The notes under the pieces are model-generated. The model was not told the DNA's origin and ran no database searches. It saw only the letters and a program-made list of their open reading frames with translations. From Roseiarcus sp963761435 (lineage in GTDB: Bacteria; Pseudomonadota; Alphaproteobacteria; Rhizobiales; Beijerinckiaceae): a DNA stretch of 64,000 bases. Where the stretch lies: assembly GCA_963761435.1 (NCBI GenBank), contig CAVXHJ010000010.1, forward strand, positions 186,001-250,000. Reading direction: 5' to 3'. Position numbers and translations under genes: made by a program. Below, in pieces: positions 27,139 through 36,179 of the stretch (position 1 is its first letter; every line of letters starts with the position of its first letter).

Positions 27139-30100
27139 GCGAGCCAGCGGCTGGCCTCGGGGTCGTCGTCACGGCGAAATCCCTCGAGGCGGCGCTCGAC
27201 CTGCCCAATGCAGAGCGCGCTTTCTTGTGCGTGTACGACGGCGACCGCGAGGTTTCTCGCGCGCCGATGGTGCGCGACGCGCATGGCGTCCTCCGCGGCG
27301 CGGCGGCCGGCTACGGAGCCGGCGCCCGCTACGGCTTCCGCGTCGAGGGGCCTTACGATCCGGCGAAGGGCGCCCGCTTCGACGCTTCGAAATTATTGGC
27401 CGATCCCTACGCCTCGCAGTTCGACCGGCCGTTCCGCATCCATCCGTCGATGTTTGCGTTTGGCGACGACAGCGGGCCCTTCGTGCCCAAGGCCATCGCG
27501 GGAGCGCCGCCCGCGGGCGAGCCGGGCCACAAGCGCATCGCTCCGGAAGCGCTGGTCATCTACGAATTGAACCTGCGCGGCTTCTCCCGCCTGAACCCGG
27601 CGATCCCGGAGGCTCAACGGGCGACCTTCGCCGGGCTCGCCCATCCGGCCTCGATCGCTCATCTCGCCAAGCTCGGCGTCACCGCAGTCGAGATCATGCC
27701 GGCGGACATATTCGTCGACGAACGGCACCTGCCGCCGCTCGGCCTCTCGAACGCGTGGGGCTATAACTCCGTGGTGTTCGGCGCGCCCGATCCGCGACTT
27801 GCCCCGGGCGGCTGGGCCGAGGTGCGCGCGGCGACCGACGCTCTGCACGCGGCGGGCATGGAGGCGATCCTCGACGTCGTCTTCAACCACGACGGCGAGA
27901 GCGACCAGTTCGGACCGACGCTGTCGTTTCGCGGCCTCGACAACGCCGCCTGGTTCCGCCTCGATCCCCGCGATCCGGCGACCTACATCAACGATACCGG
28001 CACCGGCAATTGCCTCGCGCTCGACCGTCCGCTGGTCATCAATATGGCGATCGGCGCTCTCAGGCGCTGGATGATCCATGGCGGCTTCGACGGCTTTCGC
28101 TTCGATCTCGCGACCACGCTCGGCCGCCGCGCTGACGGGTTTGACGAGAACGCGCCCTTCTTCCAGGCGCTGGCCGCCGACCCGATCCTCGCCAAGGCGC
28201 GTCTGATCGCCGAGCCCTGGGACATCGGCCCTGGCGGATACCGGCTCGGCCAGTTCGGCCCTGCGTTCGCCCAATGGAACGACCGCTTCCGTGACGCCGC
28301 CCGCCGCTTCTGGCGCGGCGACGCGGGGTTGCGCGGCGAAATCGCGACCAGGATCGCTGGCTCGCGCGATGTGTTTGGGCGCGCCGCGGCGCCGTCCGCG
28401 GGCGTCAATTTCATCGTGGCCCACGACGGATTCACCCTCCGGGACCTGGTCTCCTACGAGCACAAGCACAACGAGGCGAACGGCGAGCATAATCGCGACG
28501 GCAGAGATGAAAACTTCTCGTGGAGCCACGGCGTCGAGGGACCGAGCGAGGACCCGGCGGTCCTGGCGGCGCGCGCGCGCGACGAGCGCAATCTGCTGAC
28601 GCTGTTGCTCGCCTCGCGAGGAACCCCGATGCTCGGCATGGGCATGGAGCTCGGCTTCAGCCAGGGCGGCAACAACAACGCCTATGACCAGGACAACGCG
28701 ACGAGCGCGATCCACTGGGCCTCGGCCGACGCCTCGCTGATCGCCTTCACGGCCCGCCTTATCAGCGCCCGCCGCAGCAACCCCGCGCTCCGCCGCGACG
28801 CTTTCCTGACCGGAAGCCCCTTCGACGCCAGCGGTCTCCCCGATGTCGAATGGCGCGACGCCGACGGCCCGCTGACCCAGAGCGGGTGGAATGATTCAGC
28901 CGGCGCCGTTCTGGTCGTCGTGTTCGCCGCGGCGGAGGGCGACAGCGTCGATCGCGTCGCTGTGGCGATGAACCGGTCCGGCGCGGACGTCGAAATCCGC
29001 CTGCCTGCGCCGCGCTCCGGCATGGCTTGGCGCGCCCTTATCGACACGCATGATCCGGACGCGCCCGAGCGCCGGCTCGCGCTCGCCGACCGCGGGCGGC
29101 TGAAATCCCGCTCATCCCTCATTCTCGCCGAGGCGCGGACGGCGCGCGGGGGCCCCGGCTCCGGAGCGCCCAAGGCCGAGACGATCGATACCCTCGCCGG
29201 CGCAGCGGGCGTCGCGGGCGAATGGTGGGACGTCCAGGGCAAGCGCACGATCGTTTCGCCGGAAACCAAGATCGCGCTTCTCACCGGACTTGGCCTCGAA
29301 GTCTCGACCGAAGCCGGAGCCCGCGACAGCCTGACCCGCCTCATCGATGAAACCCAGCGCCGCCGCCTGCCCTTCTCGCTCGTCCTGCGCCTTGGCGAGC
29401 CAGCGGTCGCGCCATTGAGGGACATGCCGGGCGGAGGCGGCGCGCGCCTTGAGCGGGAAGATGGCGACGCCGCCGAGTGGCGCCTGGAATCCGGCGACGG
29501 CGCCCGGCGCGACCTTCCGGACGGACGTTCCGTCGTCGAGCGCAGAATCGTGCTGCCGGCGCTGCCGATCGGGCGCTACCGGCTCATTGTTGACGGCGTC
29601 GCTTGCGCCCTGACCGTCGCTCCGCCGGGGGCGCATAGCCCGAAGGCGGCGCTGCGGAAGCGGTTCGGCGTCGCCGCCCAACTCTATGCGCTGAAGCGCG
29701 CCGATGAGGACGATCGCGACCAGGGGATCGGCGACTTCTCGGCGCTCGCGCTCGCGGGCGAGAAGGCCGGCGCCGCCGGGGCGGCCTATTTTGGCGTCAG
29801 CCCGTTGCACATGCTCTTCCCGCGCGACCGGGACCGCGCGAGCCCCTATTTCCCCTCCGACCGCCAATTCCTCGATCCCATCTACATCGACGTGCTCGAC
29901 GACGCGGGGCCGCCGCGCGACGAGACGCTTACCGCGGCGCTGGCGGGGATGACGCCGGCGCTCCACGCCGCTTCCGGGACGAAAACCGTCGAGTATGAGA
30001 GGGTCTGGAGCGCCAAACGCCCGGCGCTTGAAGCCATTGGCGCCGCCTTCGCTCGCGCTCGCGCTGCGAGGCCCGGCGATCCGCTCATCGCCGACTACCA

Positions 30101-31292
30101 CGCGTTCGCGAGATCGGGCGGCGAAGCCTTGCGGCGCTTCGCCGCCTTCCAGGCGGTCGCGGGCGGGGAAGCCGGGGAGAATTGGCTGCTCTGGCCGAAA
30201 GATCTGCGCGACGGCGATCCCAAGGCGATCGACAAGGCGATCGAGCTCAACCGCCAAGCCTTCGAATTCGCCCTCTTCTGCCAGTGGCTCGGCGACCGGC
30301 AGCTCGGCCAGGCCGCCGCGCGCGCCCGTCAGGGCCGGCTCGAGATTGGCTTCTACCGCGATCTCGCAGTCGGCGCGGCCCCGGACGGCGCCGAATCCTG
30401 GGCGCATGACGCCATCCTTGCGCGCGGCGTGACGATTGGCGCGCCGCCCGATCCGTTCTCCGCCCAGGGGCAGAACTGGAACCTGCCCGCGCCCAACCCG
30501 CTGGCCGGCGCGCGGGAGGGCTGGGCGTCGCTCAGCGCCGTCTACCGCGCAAACATGCGCCACGCCGGGATGCTGCGCATCGATCACGCCATGGGCCTCC
30601 AGCGGCTGTTTCTCATTCCGGAAGGGGCGAAGCCGGCGGAAGGCGCCTACCTCTCCTATCCTCTCGATGACCTCATCGGCCATATCGCGCTCGAAAGTCA
30701 GCGCGCCCAATGCATCGTCGTCGGCGAGGACCTGGGCACCGTGCCGGAAGGCTTCCGCGACCGGCTGACGCGCGCCAGCATCCAGGGCATGCGGGTGCTG
30801 TGGTTCGAGCGGGACGGCGCCCGGGTGCGCCCGCCCGCATCCTATCCGCCGCTGTCGGTCGCCTGCGTCGCCACCCACGACCTCGCTACGCTCGCCGGCT
30901 GGTGGCAGGGGGCGGACATCGCCGAGCGGCTCGGGCTCGGCCTTCTTACCCTCCCGGCGGCCGGCGAGGAGATCGCCCGGCGCCGCGACGAGAGGCGCGG
31001 CCTGGTCGCGGCCCTTCTCGCCGCGGGCCTCATCGTGTCGGCGCCGGATGAGGATGCGCCGCTCTCCGACGCCGTCGCCGCGGCGGTCCACGCGCTCATC
31101 GGCGCCGCGGGCTCGATGCTCGCCCACGCCCAGTTCGACGACATCGTCGGCGACATCGTCCAGACCAACCTGCCCGGGACCGACCGGGAGCGGCCCAACT
31201 GGCGCCTCAAGGCCGGCCTGGACGTCGCCGGCGCCTTCGCCGGCCATCGCGCGCACGCGATCCTGGGCGCGCTGGCCAAGGGACGAACGTAG
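27135..31292 (+). CDS. Fused glycogen debranching enzyme GlgX / 4-alpha-glucanotransferase MalQ
   Basis: One unbroken frame of 1385 residues joins two enzymes of glycogen breakdown. Residues about 10-665 are GlgX-type GH13: nucleophile D324 in GFRFDLATTLG, acid/base E360 in LIAEPWDIG and D431 in VAHDGFTLRDLV. Residues about 680-1385 are GH77 amylomaltase: nucleophile D1150 in MLRIDHAMGLQRLF and acid/base E1198 in VVGEDLGTVPEG. The linker near 670 is short. The start at 27135 overlaps the glgA stop (ATGA); the frame is open further upstream but lies inside glgA. Fusion would channel maltodextrin stubs from debranching to disproportionation. Fusions of this kind are annotated in other Hyphomicrobiales. 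Confidence 0.92.
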   Translation: MSEPAAGLGVVVTAKSLEAALDLPNAERAFLCVYDGDREVSRAPMVRDAHGVLRGAAAGYGAGARYGFRVEGPYDPAKGARFDASKLLADPYASQFDRPFRIHPSMFAFGDDSGPFVPKAIAGAPPAGEPGHKRIAPEALVIYELNLRGFSRLNPAIPEAQRATFAGLAHPASIAHLAKLGVTAVEIMPADIFVDERHLPPLGLSNAWGYNSVVFGAPDPRLAPGGWAEVRAATDALHAAGMEAILDVVFNHDGESDQFGPTLSFRGLDNAAWFRLDPRDPATYINDTGTGNCLALDRPLVINMAIGALRRWMIHGGFDGFRFDLATTLGRRADGFDENAPFFQALAADPILAKARLIAEPWDIGPGGYRLGQFGPAFAQWNDRFRDAARRFWRGDAGLRGEIATRIAGSRDVFGRAAAPSAGVNFIVAHDGFTLRDLVSYEHKHNEANGEHNRDGRDENFSWSHGVEGPSEDPAVLAARARDERNLLTLLLASRGTPMLGMGMELGFSQGGNNNAYDQDNATSAIHWASADASLIAFTARLISARRSNPALRRDAFLTGSPFDASGLPDVEWRDADGPLTQSGWNDSAGAVLVVVFAAAEGDSVDRVAVAMNRSGADVEIRLPAPRSGMAWRALIDTHDPDAPERRLALADRGRLKSRSSLILAEARTARGGPGSGAPKAETIDTLAGAAGVAGEWWDVQGKRTIVSPETKIALLTGLGLEVSTEAGARDSLTRLIDETQRRRLPFSLVLRLGEPAVAPLRDMPGGGGARLEREDGDAAEWRLESGDGARRDLPDGRSVVERRIVLPALPIGRYRLIVDGVACALTVAPPGAHSPKAALRKRFGVAAQLYALKRADEDDRDQGIGDFSALALAGEKAGAAGAAYFGVSPLHMLFPRDRDRASPYFPSDRQFLDPIYIDVLDDAGPPRDETLTAALAGMTPALHAASGTKTVEYERVWSAKRPALEAIGAAFARARAARPGDPLIADYHAFARSGGEALRRFAAFQAVAGGEAGENWLLWPKDLRDGDPKAIDKAIELNRQAFEFALFCQWLGDRQLGQAAARARQGRLEIGFYRDLAVGAAPDGAESWAHDAILARGVTIGAPPDPFSAQGQNWNLPAPNPLAGAREGWASLSAVYRANMRHAGMLRIDHAMGLQRLFLIPEGAKPAEGAYLSYPLDDLIGHIALESQRAQCIVVGEDLGTVPEGFRDRLTRASIQGMRVLWFERDGARVRPPASYPPLSVACVATHDLATLAGWWQGADIAERLGLGLLTLPAAGEEIARRRDERRGLVAALLAAGLIVSAPDEDAPLSDAVAAAVHALIGAAGSMLAHAQFDDIVGDIVQTNLPGTDRERPNWRLKAGLDVAGAFAGHRAHAILGALAKGRT

Positions 31293-31295
31293 AGG

Positions 31296-31337
31296 ATCGA
31301 GGCGTTTCCAACTCCGAGCTTTGCGCGATGCCTCGAT
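31296..31337. repeat. Inverted repeat after the glycogen operon
   Basis: ATCGAGGC at 31296-31303 is matched by its exact complement GCCTCGAT at 31330-31337, with 26 bases between. It begins four bases after the glgX/malQ stop. It could be a weak terminator or RNA-stabilising hairpin, but no T tract follows, so the role is uncertain. Confidence 0.4.
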
Positions 31338-31508
31338 GCTCGCAAAAACCACCAAAGTCTATCGGCAAGGAAATTATCCTTGTGGGAAAACTTTACGCCG
31401 GTGCAAGATTGTGAGCCCCGTCACTGTCATCCAAAGGATTATCAGCCAAAGTTTCGATTTGAGCTACGGATAGGTGAAAGCGCATTATTTACCTCCGGGG
31501 ATTTAGAA

Positions 31509-32135
31509 ATGTTATTTCTCTTGGTCTTCAGAAGATACGCACCGTTTGCCTCGTTCGGTCTAGGATTTGAGGGCGACACACGAACAAGCCCGTCAATTTC
31601 CCTGGCAGCTACGGCACGAACTACGGGTTGTTTGATTTTCGATCAAAAAAGGGCCGGACACTCGCTATCGTTTAGTAGCGGTTCGTCCTATGTTGGGTTT
31701 GGGTCGACGTTTGCCGGATTTGCCGGTCGGCATTTCTCGAACGTTCGCTTTACGGTGTCCGACATCAAGACAACTGCCTTAGGAATATCTTTCATTGCGC
31801 TCACGGAGGGATCCAATCCGATGATCCCTGGCGCGCCAGATATTGACACTTATGTCGACCTTTCCGCAAAATGGATGGGCGATATGTTACACTTTGAGGG
31901 CCGCCTAAGAGGGGACAGTTTTCCGAACGCTGAGGTTTTTGTGATGGACGGCGCGGATCACGTGTGTCTACTGTTTGACGGGCGAACTGGTGGTGGCAGA
32001 AATACTGGCCCGTTTACTCGGCTTCTCGGAGCCGGAGAGTCCAATCTCCTTGGAAGTTTTAGCAAAGCTGTACCTTTGTCCCCGATGGGGAATTTTGTCG
32101 CCTCGCAGACAACTTGCCCTGTGACGAAGATGTGA
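31509..32135 (+). CDS. Hypothetical protein, AT-richer than neighbours
   Basis: A product of about 208 residues from the ATG at 31509; the frame is open to a TTG at 31380. It contains FEGDTRTSPSISLAATARTT, Gly/Ser/Phe-rich strands (SLSFSSGSSYVGFGSTFAGF) and TYVDLSAKWMGDMLHFEGRL, suggesting a beta-rich fold, with a Cys near the end. No confident signal peptide or known domain is seen. Codon use (more A/T in third positions) differs from the flanking glycogen genes, suggesting acquisition from elsewhere. I do not recognise the family. Confidence 0.55.
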   Translation: MLFLLVFRRYAPFASFGLGFEGDTRTSPSISLAATARTTGCLIFDQKRAGHSLSFSSGSSYVGFGSTFAGFAGRHFSNVRFTVSDIKTTALGISFIALTEGSNPMIPGAPDIDTYVDLSAKWMGDMLHFEGRLRGDSFPNAEVFVMDGADHVCLLFDGRTGGGRNTGPFTRLLGAGESNLLGSFSKAVPLSPMGNFVASQTTCPVTKM

Positions 32136-32219
32136 TCAGGCTCCGGCGAGCGTCTCGACATCTTGGGTCTAACAAACGAGGTTGTGCCCTGGGGCGTACA
32201 TCAATCTTGCGATGTTGAG

Positions 32220-32400
32220 TTATTTCCCACGGTCCGGTTCGTAGTAGTGAACCTCGAACAGGAGGCATCCGCCGGCTGACCGAAAAGGGCCATGAGCGAC
32301 TCCCGGAGGACGACAGGCATAGGTGTGCGGATGCTTATATCCTTGGCAAGCGCCATTTTGCCGTCTTTGACGGGCGGCCGTCCACGATCTAGAACGCCCC
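32220..32400 (-). pseudogene. Cupin-domain gene remnant (C-terminal fragment)
   Basis: The minus strand reads YKHPHTYACRPPGVAHGPF and then RSAGGCLLFEVHYYEPDRGK to a TAA at 32220-32222. The His-Pro-His, PPGVxHGP and LLFEVHYY pattern is the C-terminal half of a small cupin protein. Upstream of this the matching sequence (KDGKMALAK) lies in a different frame, and the rest of the gene is absent because the divergent oxygenase gene starts at 32425. It is therefore a truncated, frameshifted relic. Confidence 0.55.
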
Positions 32401-32424
32401 TGCCCTTGTCCCCGGGAATGATCG

Positions 32425-33070
32425 ATGAGTTTGCGCAGTCTCGACCTCGAAGCCTTGGAAACGACCCCGCTCGTCCGCGAGCCGTTCGAGTATTTCGTCG
32501 TTCCCGGCTTCGTCCGGCCGGAGGCGCGGGCCAGGATCAACGCCGACTATCCGAAGATCGCCGAGGGCGGGAGCTTTCCGGTCACGCAGCTTTCCTATGG
32601 GCCTGCGTTCCGCGAGTTCCTCGACGACCTGGAGAGCGAGGAATTCCGCGAGGCGTTCGAGCGGAAGTTCGGCCTCGGTCTCGCAGGGCGGCCGACCACG
32701 ATCACCGTTCGCGGTCAGTGCAGCTCGAAGGACGGCCGCATCCATACCGACACGAAGAGCAAGATCATCACCATCCTCATCTACATGAACCCGAGCTGGG
32801 AGAATTCCGGCGGCCGCTTGCGCCTTCTGCGATCGGGCGAAAACCTCGACGACATGATCATGGAGGTGCCTCCGACCGAGGGGACGCTATTGGCGTTCAA
32901 GCGAGCGGACAATTCGTGGCACGGCCACATGCCGTTTGCAGGCGAGCGGCGCGTCATCCAGTTCAACTGGGTCACGTCCGGAGGGCGACCGCAAGCTCGC
33001 GATGCTGCGCCACCATGTTTCCGCGCCGCTGAAGCGCCTGTTCGCGGCGGTGCGGCCGGGGGCGCAGTAG
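32425..33070 (+). CDS. 2OG-Fe(II) oxygenase family protein (one frame break)
   Basis: A small 2-oxoglutarate/iron dioxygenase-like protein. The iron triad is visible: H107 and D109 in RIHTDTKSK and H166 in SWHGHMP, followed by RRVIQFNWV whose Arg would bind 2-oxoglutarate. Near 32978 the frame breaks; dropping one base gives GDRKLAMLRHHVSAPLKRLF and a stop at 33068-33070, for about 214 residues, whereas the uncorrected frame runs on with atypical sequence. The substrate is unknown. Relatives lie near sugar or methyltransferase genes, as here. Confidence 0.8.
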
Positions 33071-33232
33071 GGTCAAAACCCAACCTGCCGTCGCCGTGCG
33101 GGCGCTCACGGGGAAACTGGACAAGGTGCTGATTAGCGGACGTAGTCCGGGTCGCTCGGGCCCGCAACCTGTCAAAGCTCGCGTGTCCATCCCTCAAACA
33201 CGCCGGATCACAAATCCGCGTATTGATTTGCG

Positions 33233-34492
33233 CTAAGGAATTTCAAACTGCAGATGGTCCCAGTCCGCCATGCTGCCGAAGAACCTTCTTGCCGAGGGGA
33301 GCAAATCCTCATTGTTTTGTGCGACATGCGTTGTGCGCAAAATGTCCCTGATCGTCCGGTTGCCGTCGACCTGTTGGAACAGCTCAGCTTCAATCGCTTC
33401 CAGCGCTACCGAATGAGAAAGGCGATGCATCACTAGTCGCCTCGACGCCCTAGCTCCATCGAATGTCGGCTGCAGCGCTAGCGGGTGACGTCGGCTTGGG
33501 ACGTAATCGAGCCATTCGTCTCCAGAGAAATCGATTATATAATCTCGCTTGTCTTTTTCTGGACGGCAAAGAAGGAAGTTGTGACGCGCCATGGACTGTC
33601 CGATCAGCTCGACGATTTCCCACTGGTTGGCGACGGGAAGTGTCTCGGCGAGTTTTCTGACAGGGTTCTGCGGGTCTCCGATGGTTGCTGACAACGAATA
33701 TTTCAGATTGTCGAGCCATGACTGAAGCGTCAAGTCGTTGTCCCGCGCTAATTTGAGAATATCCGAGACAGTGTATGCTCTGTCTGCGGGATGCAAGAAT
33801 GTATCCACAAGGCCCGAGTCGTAGCCCAAGTCAGGAGCCGTTTGCCTGTATACATTAAGGTGATGCCACCTCGGTAACACATCTATTGTGCGCTTGACGA
33901 TACCTATACTCTCAACGTCCTGCTTCAGAGCAAGCAGGCGAAACACCTCTTGCAACATATAAACGCCGACGCGAGGAAAGGAGCCATAAAGCATGACGCT
34001 TATGACCCCATGAGGCTTTAGCACGTCACGCAGACTGCGTAGGCCCGCGTCTGGATCTGGCAGATGATGCAATACGCCGGTGCATACGATCAGGTCGAAG
34101 GTTCGCCCAAGAGAGCCTATCTCGCCAAGACTCATCTCCAGCAATTCTAGGTTGTCCAAGCGATGCTTTTGCTTCAGGTGGGCTTCGTGGCCCAGTGAAC
34201 TGTCCGATACGTCGATTCCCAGAACCTCGCAATTCCGGTTGGTGAATGCATAGTGGGCGGCTTGGTTGGCTCCGCATCCGGCAACGAGAATGCTAAGGTT
34301 CTCCGGCTCGATCTTTCTCGGCCAAAGCTTCCTACGGAATAGCGATGGGTCCGACAGGTCAAAAGACTGTTTGACGAATTCGGACATGTCCGGAATGGGT
34401 TGCGGATAGACCCACTCCTTGTATTGACGCGCTACAAGCTCATCCTCTTCTTGACGCGCTGCAAGACGCTTCTTTCGCTGGTGCTCAGACAA
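33233..34492 (-). CDS. Class I SAM-dependent methyltransferase with C-terminal extension
   Basis: A 419-residue protein. The Rossmann methyltransferase domain spans about 60-180, with SAM motif I ILVAGCGANQAAHYAF, the acidic VLGIDVSDSSL, and FDLIVCTGVLHHLPDP. The C-terminal 230 residues are unlike simple methyltransferases; the last 60 (EAIEAELFQQVDGNRTIRDI) resemble a PqqD-like fold, although this match is weak. The start codon is TTG; an internal Met at position 36 is an alternative. Base composition is visibly lower in GC than the surroundings, so horizontal transfer is likely. Confidence 0.8.
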   Translation of the reverse strand: MSEHQRKKRLAARQEEDELVARQYKEWVYPQPIPDMSEFVKQSFDLSDPSLFRRKLWPRKIEPENLSILVAGCGANQAAHYAFTNRNCEVLGIDVSDSSLGHEAHLKQKHRLDNLELLEMSLGEIGSLGRTFDLIVCTGVLHHLPDPDAGLRSLRDVLKPHGVISVMLYGSFPRVGVYMLQEVFRLLALKQDVESIGIVKRTIDVLPRWHHLNVYRQTAPDLGYDSGLVDTFLHPADRAYTVSDILKLARDNDLTLQSWLDNLKYSLSATIGDPQNPVRKLAETLPVANQWEIVELIGQSMARHNFLLCRPEKDKRDYIIDFSGDEWLDYVPSRRHPLALQPTFDGARASRRLVMHRLSHSVALEAIEAELFQQVDGNRTIRDILRTTHVAQNNEDLLPSARRFFGSMADWDHLQFEIP

Positions 34493-34886
34493 TATGAATA
34501 TCCGCCTGGAATTTGATTGCGGCTAGCCTATCCACACGGACTTGGGAATGGAAGGCCGGCGCTCCTTTCGAGTCGGCGGCTGACGCCTGGGAGATCGCAG
34601 GGCGGATCCGCGCCAGCCGCCCGAACAAATCCTTGAACTCGGTCCGCAACCCTGGGCACAATGTTCATGTTATGTTCTGACCGTAAACGGACCCTGCCGA
34701 GAGGCGGGCGATCTTGCCCCGTGTCGCGGCGAGCCGGCTGGGGGGAGTTGGAGAGCGTTCGTGAGGTCGAATCTACGGTACCGGGGCGGCCAACTCCCAA
34801 ATCGCAAATCGCCGAATTTGACAGAAAAGAACACTCAACCCATTGAAAACAAAGGATCGCGACAAAATCTGAACACGCCTTTGAGG
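34493..34886. other. Intergenic region with a short unassigned frame
   Basis: About 390 bases between the methyltransferase and the LPS glycosyltransferase. A minus-strand frame from a TTG at 34661 to a stop at 34485 gives 58 residues with good codon usage (LRTEFKDLFGRLARIRPA), overlapping the methyltransferase start by eight bases. I do not recognise it and it could be a relic. The section near 34790-34870 is AT-rich. Confidence 0.35.
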
Positions 34887-35969
34887 TCAGAGGCCGCCCC
34901 GCGCCGCCCAGACCTGCCGATACACGGCGCTGATCTCGTCGGCCTCGCGGTCGCGGCTGAATGCGCTGACGACTCTGGCGCGGGCGCGCTCGCCCATCGC
35001 CTCGATGCGCTCGGGCTCGCGCATCAGCGGCTCGAGCGCTGCGGCAAGCGCTTCTGCGTTGTCGACCGGCGCCAGAACGCCGTCGTCCCCGTCCGAGATG
35101 ATCATTTCCGCCGCGCCTGCGCGCGTCGCCACGACCGCATCGCCCGCCGCCATCGCCTCGAGCATGGTCAGCCCAAAGCCCTCGACCCGCGATGCGAAGA
35201 CATAGATCGAAATCCGCTGATACCAGAGCGGCACCTCCTCGATCGGCAGTTCCCCGAGGAACCGGATGCGCTCCGTCAGGCCCGCGGCCGCGATCCGCTG
35301 CTTCAGGCCCTCCACGAACGGCCGGTTGTCGACGGTCGTGAGCCCGACCACCACGGCGCAGAAATCCGGATATTTCGGCAAGAGCCGGCACATCGCCTCG
35401 ACGAAGAGGTCGCTGCCCTTTTGCCGCCGCACCCGTCCGAACGTCCCGACGCCGTACTTTCCGGGCAGGCCTGTCCGGGCGAAGGCGGCGATGCGGTCGG
35501 GCGGCGGCGAATAGAGATCGACGTCGATGCCGTGATGGATCACGGTCGCGGGACGCCGCAGATATTGCGCCGCGAGGTCGCTCGTGGCGATCACGGCGTC
35601 CATCCGGGCGATGAGAAAGTCGGTGAGCCAGGTCTTTTTGCGCTGGGACGCCGAATTGAAGATCAGCGCGAAGCGATAGCCGAAGAGGTTCAGGAAAAGC
35701 CCGGCCAGCATTTCGACATTCCGGCGCGCATGCCAGATGCGCGCCTTCCCATGTCCAGGAGCGCGGAGGCGCAGCCGGATGAGGTCGGCGAAGCTCAAGC
35801 CCGCGATCCCCTCAGGCCGATCCGGCCCGAACCAGGCCGCCCGCCAGCGCCTCGCGATCAGAGGGGCGATGGTCCGGTTCACCGCCGTGCCGCCCGAATA
35901 GCGCCAGTTCAGGTTCGGAATCACGACCTCGAGCGCGTCGAGAGCGTCGTCATCGAGTACCCGACCCAT
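34887..35969 (-). CDS. Glycosyltransferase family 4, LpcC-like LPS core mannosyltransferase
   Basis: A 360-residue GT-B glycosyltransferase. The C-terminal nucleotide-sugar domain has TFGRVRRQKGSDLFVEAM and the EX7E motif EGFGLTMLEAMAAGDAVVAT. The N-terminus VVIPNLNWRYSGGTAVNRTI resembles LpcC, which adds mannose to the inner core in Rhizobium. This would place it at the cytoplasmic face in LPS core assembly. A GT2 core enzyme lies 210 bases upstream on the same strand, which supports the role. Sugar specificity is inferred. Confidence 0.82.
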   Translation of the reverse strand: MGRVLDDDALDALEVVIPNLNWRYSGGTAVNRTIAPLIARRWRAAWFGPDRPEGIAGLSFADLIRLRLRAPGHGKARIWHARRNVEMLAGLFLNLFGYRFALIFNSASQRKKTWLTDFLIARMDAVIATSDLAAQYLRRPATVIHHGIDVDLYSPPPDRIAAFARTGLPGKYGVGTFGRVRRQKGSDLFVEAMCRLLPKYPDFCAVVVGLTTVDNRPFVEGLKQRIAAAGLTERIRFLGELPIEEVPLWYQRISIYVFASRVEGFGLTMLEAMAAGDAVVATRAGAAEMIISDGDDGVLAPVDNAEALAAALEPLMREPERIEAMGERARARVVSAFSRDREADEISAVYRQVWAARGGL

Positions 35970-36179
35970 CCCGCCTCGCCCGATCCCGACGCCGCCCGAA
36001 GGCCTTCTCTAGAGTATGACCCCTCTCGAGGGAATCGTCGGGGCGGATGCGGAACAGGACGCTCGCGAAGCCCTCTTTGCGAGGATCGACCCGCCTCTTG
36101 CCGGACGCCCGGCGGGGGCGCGGGCGAAACGGGAGAATTCTCATTTGGATTCGGTCGTAACCCATTGAAGGTCGGGGGC

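Noticed and set aside
31293..34886. Islet as a prophage or insertion element
   Set aside because: No integrase, transposase, phage genes or flanking repeats are visible.
34528..35391. Minus-strand frame across the GT4 glycosyltransferase 3' end
   Set aside because: Arg/Gly-rich shadow of the real glycosyltransferase frame, without motifs.
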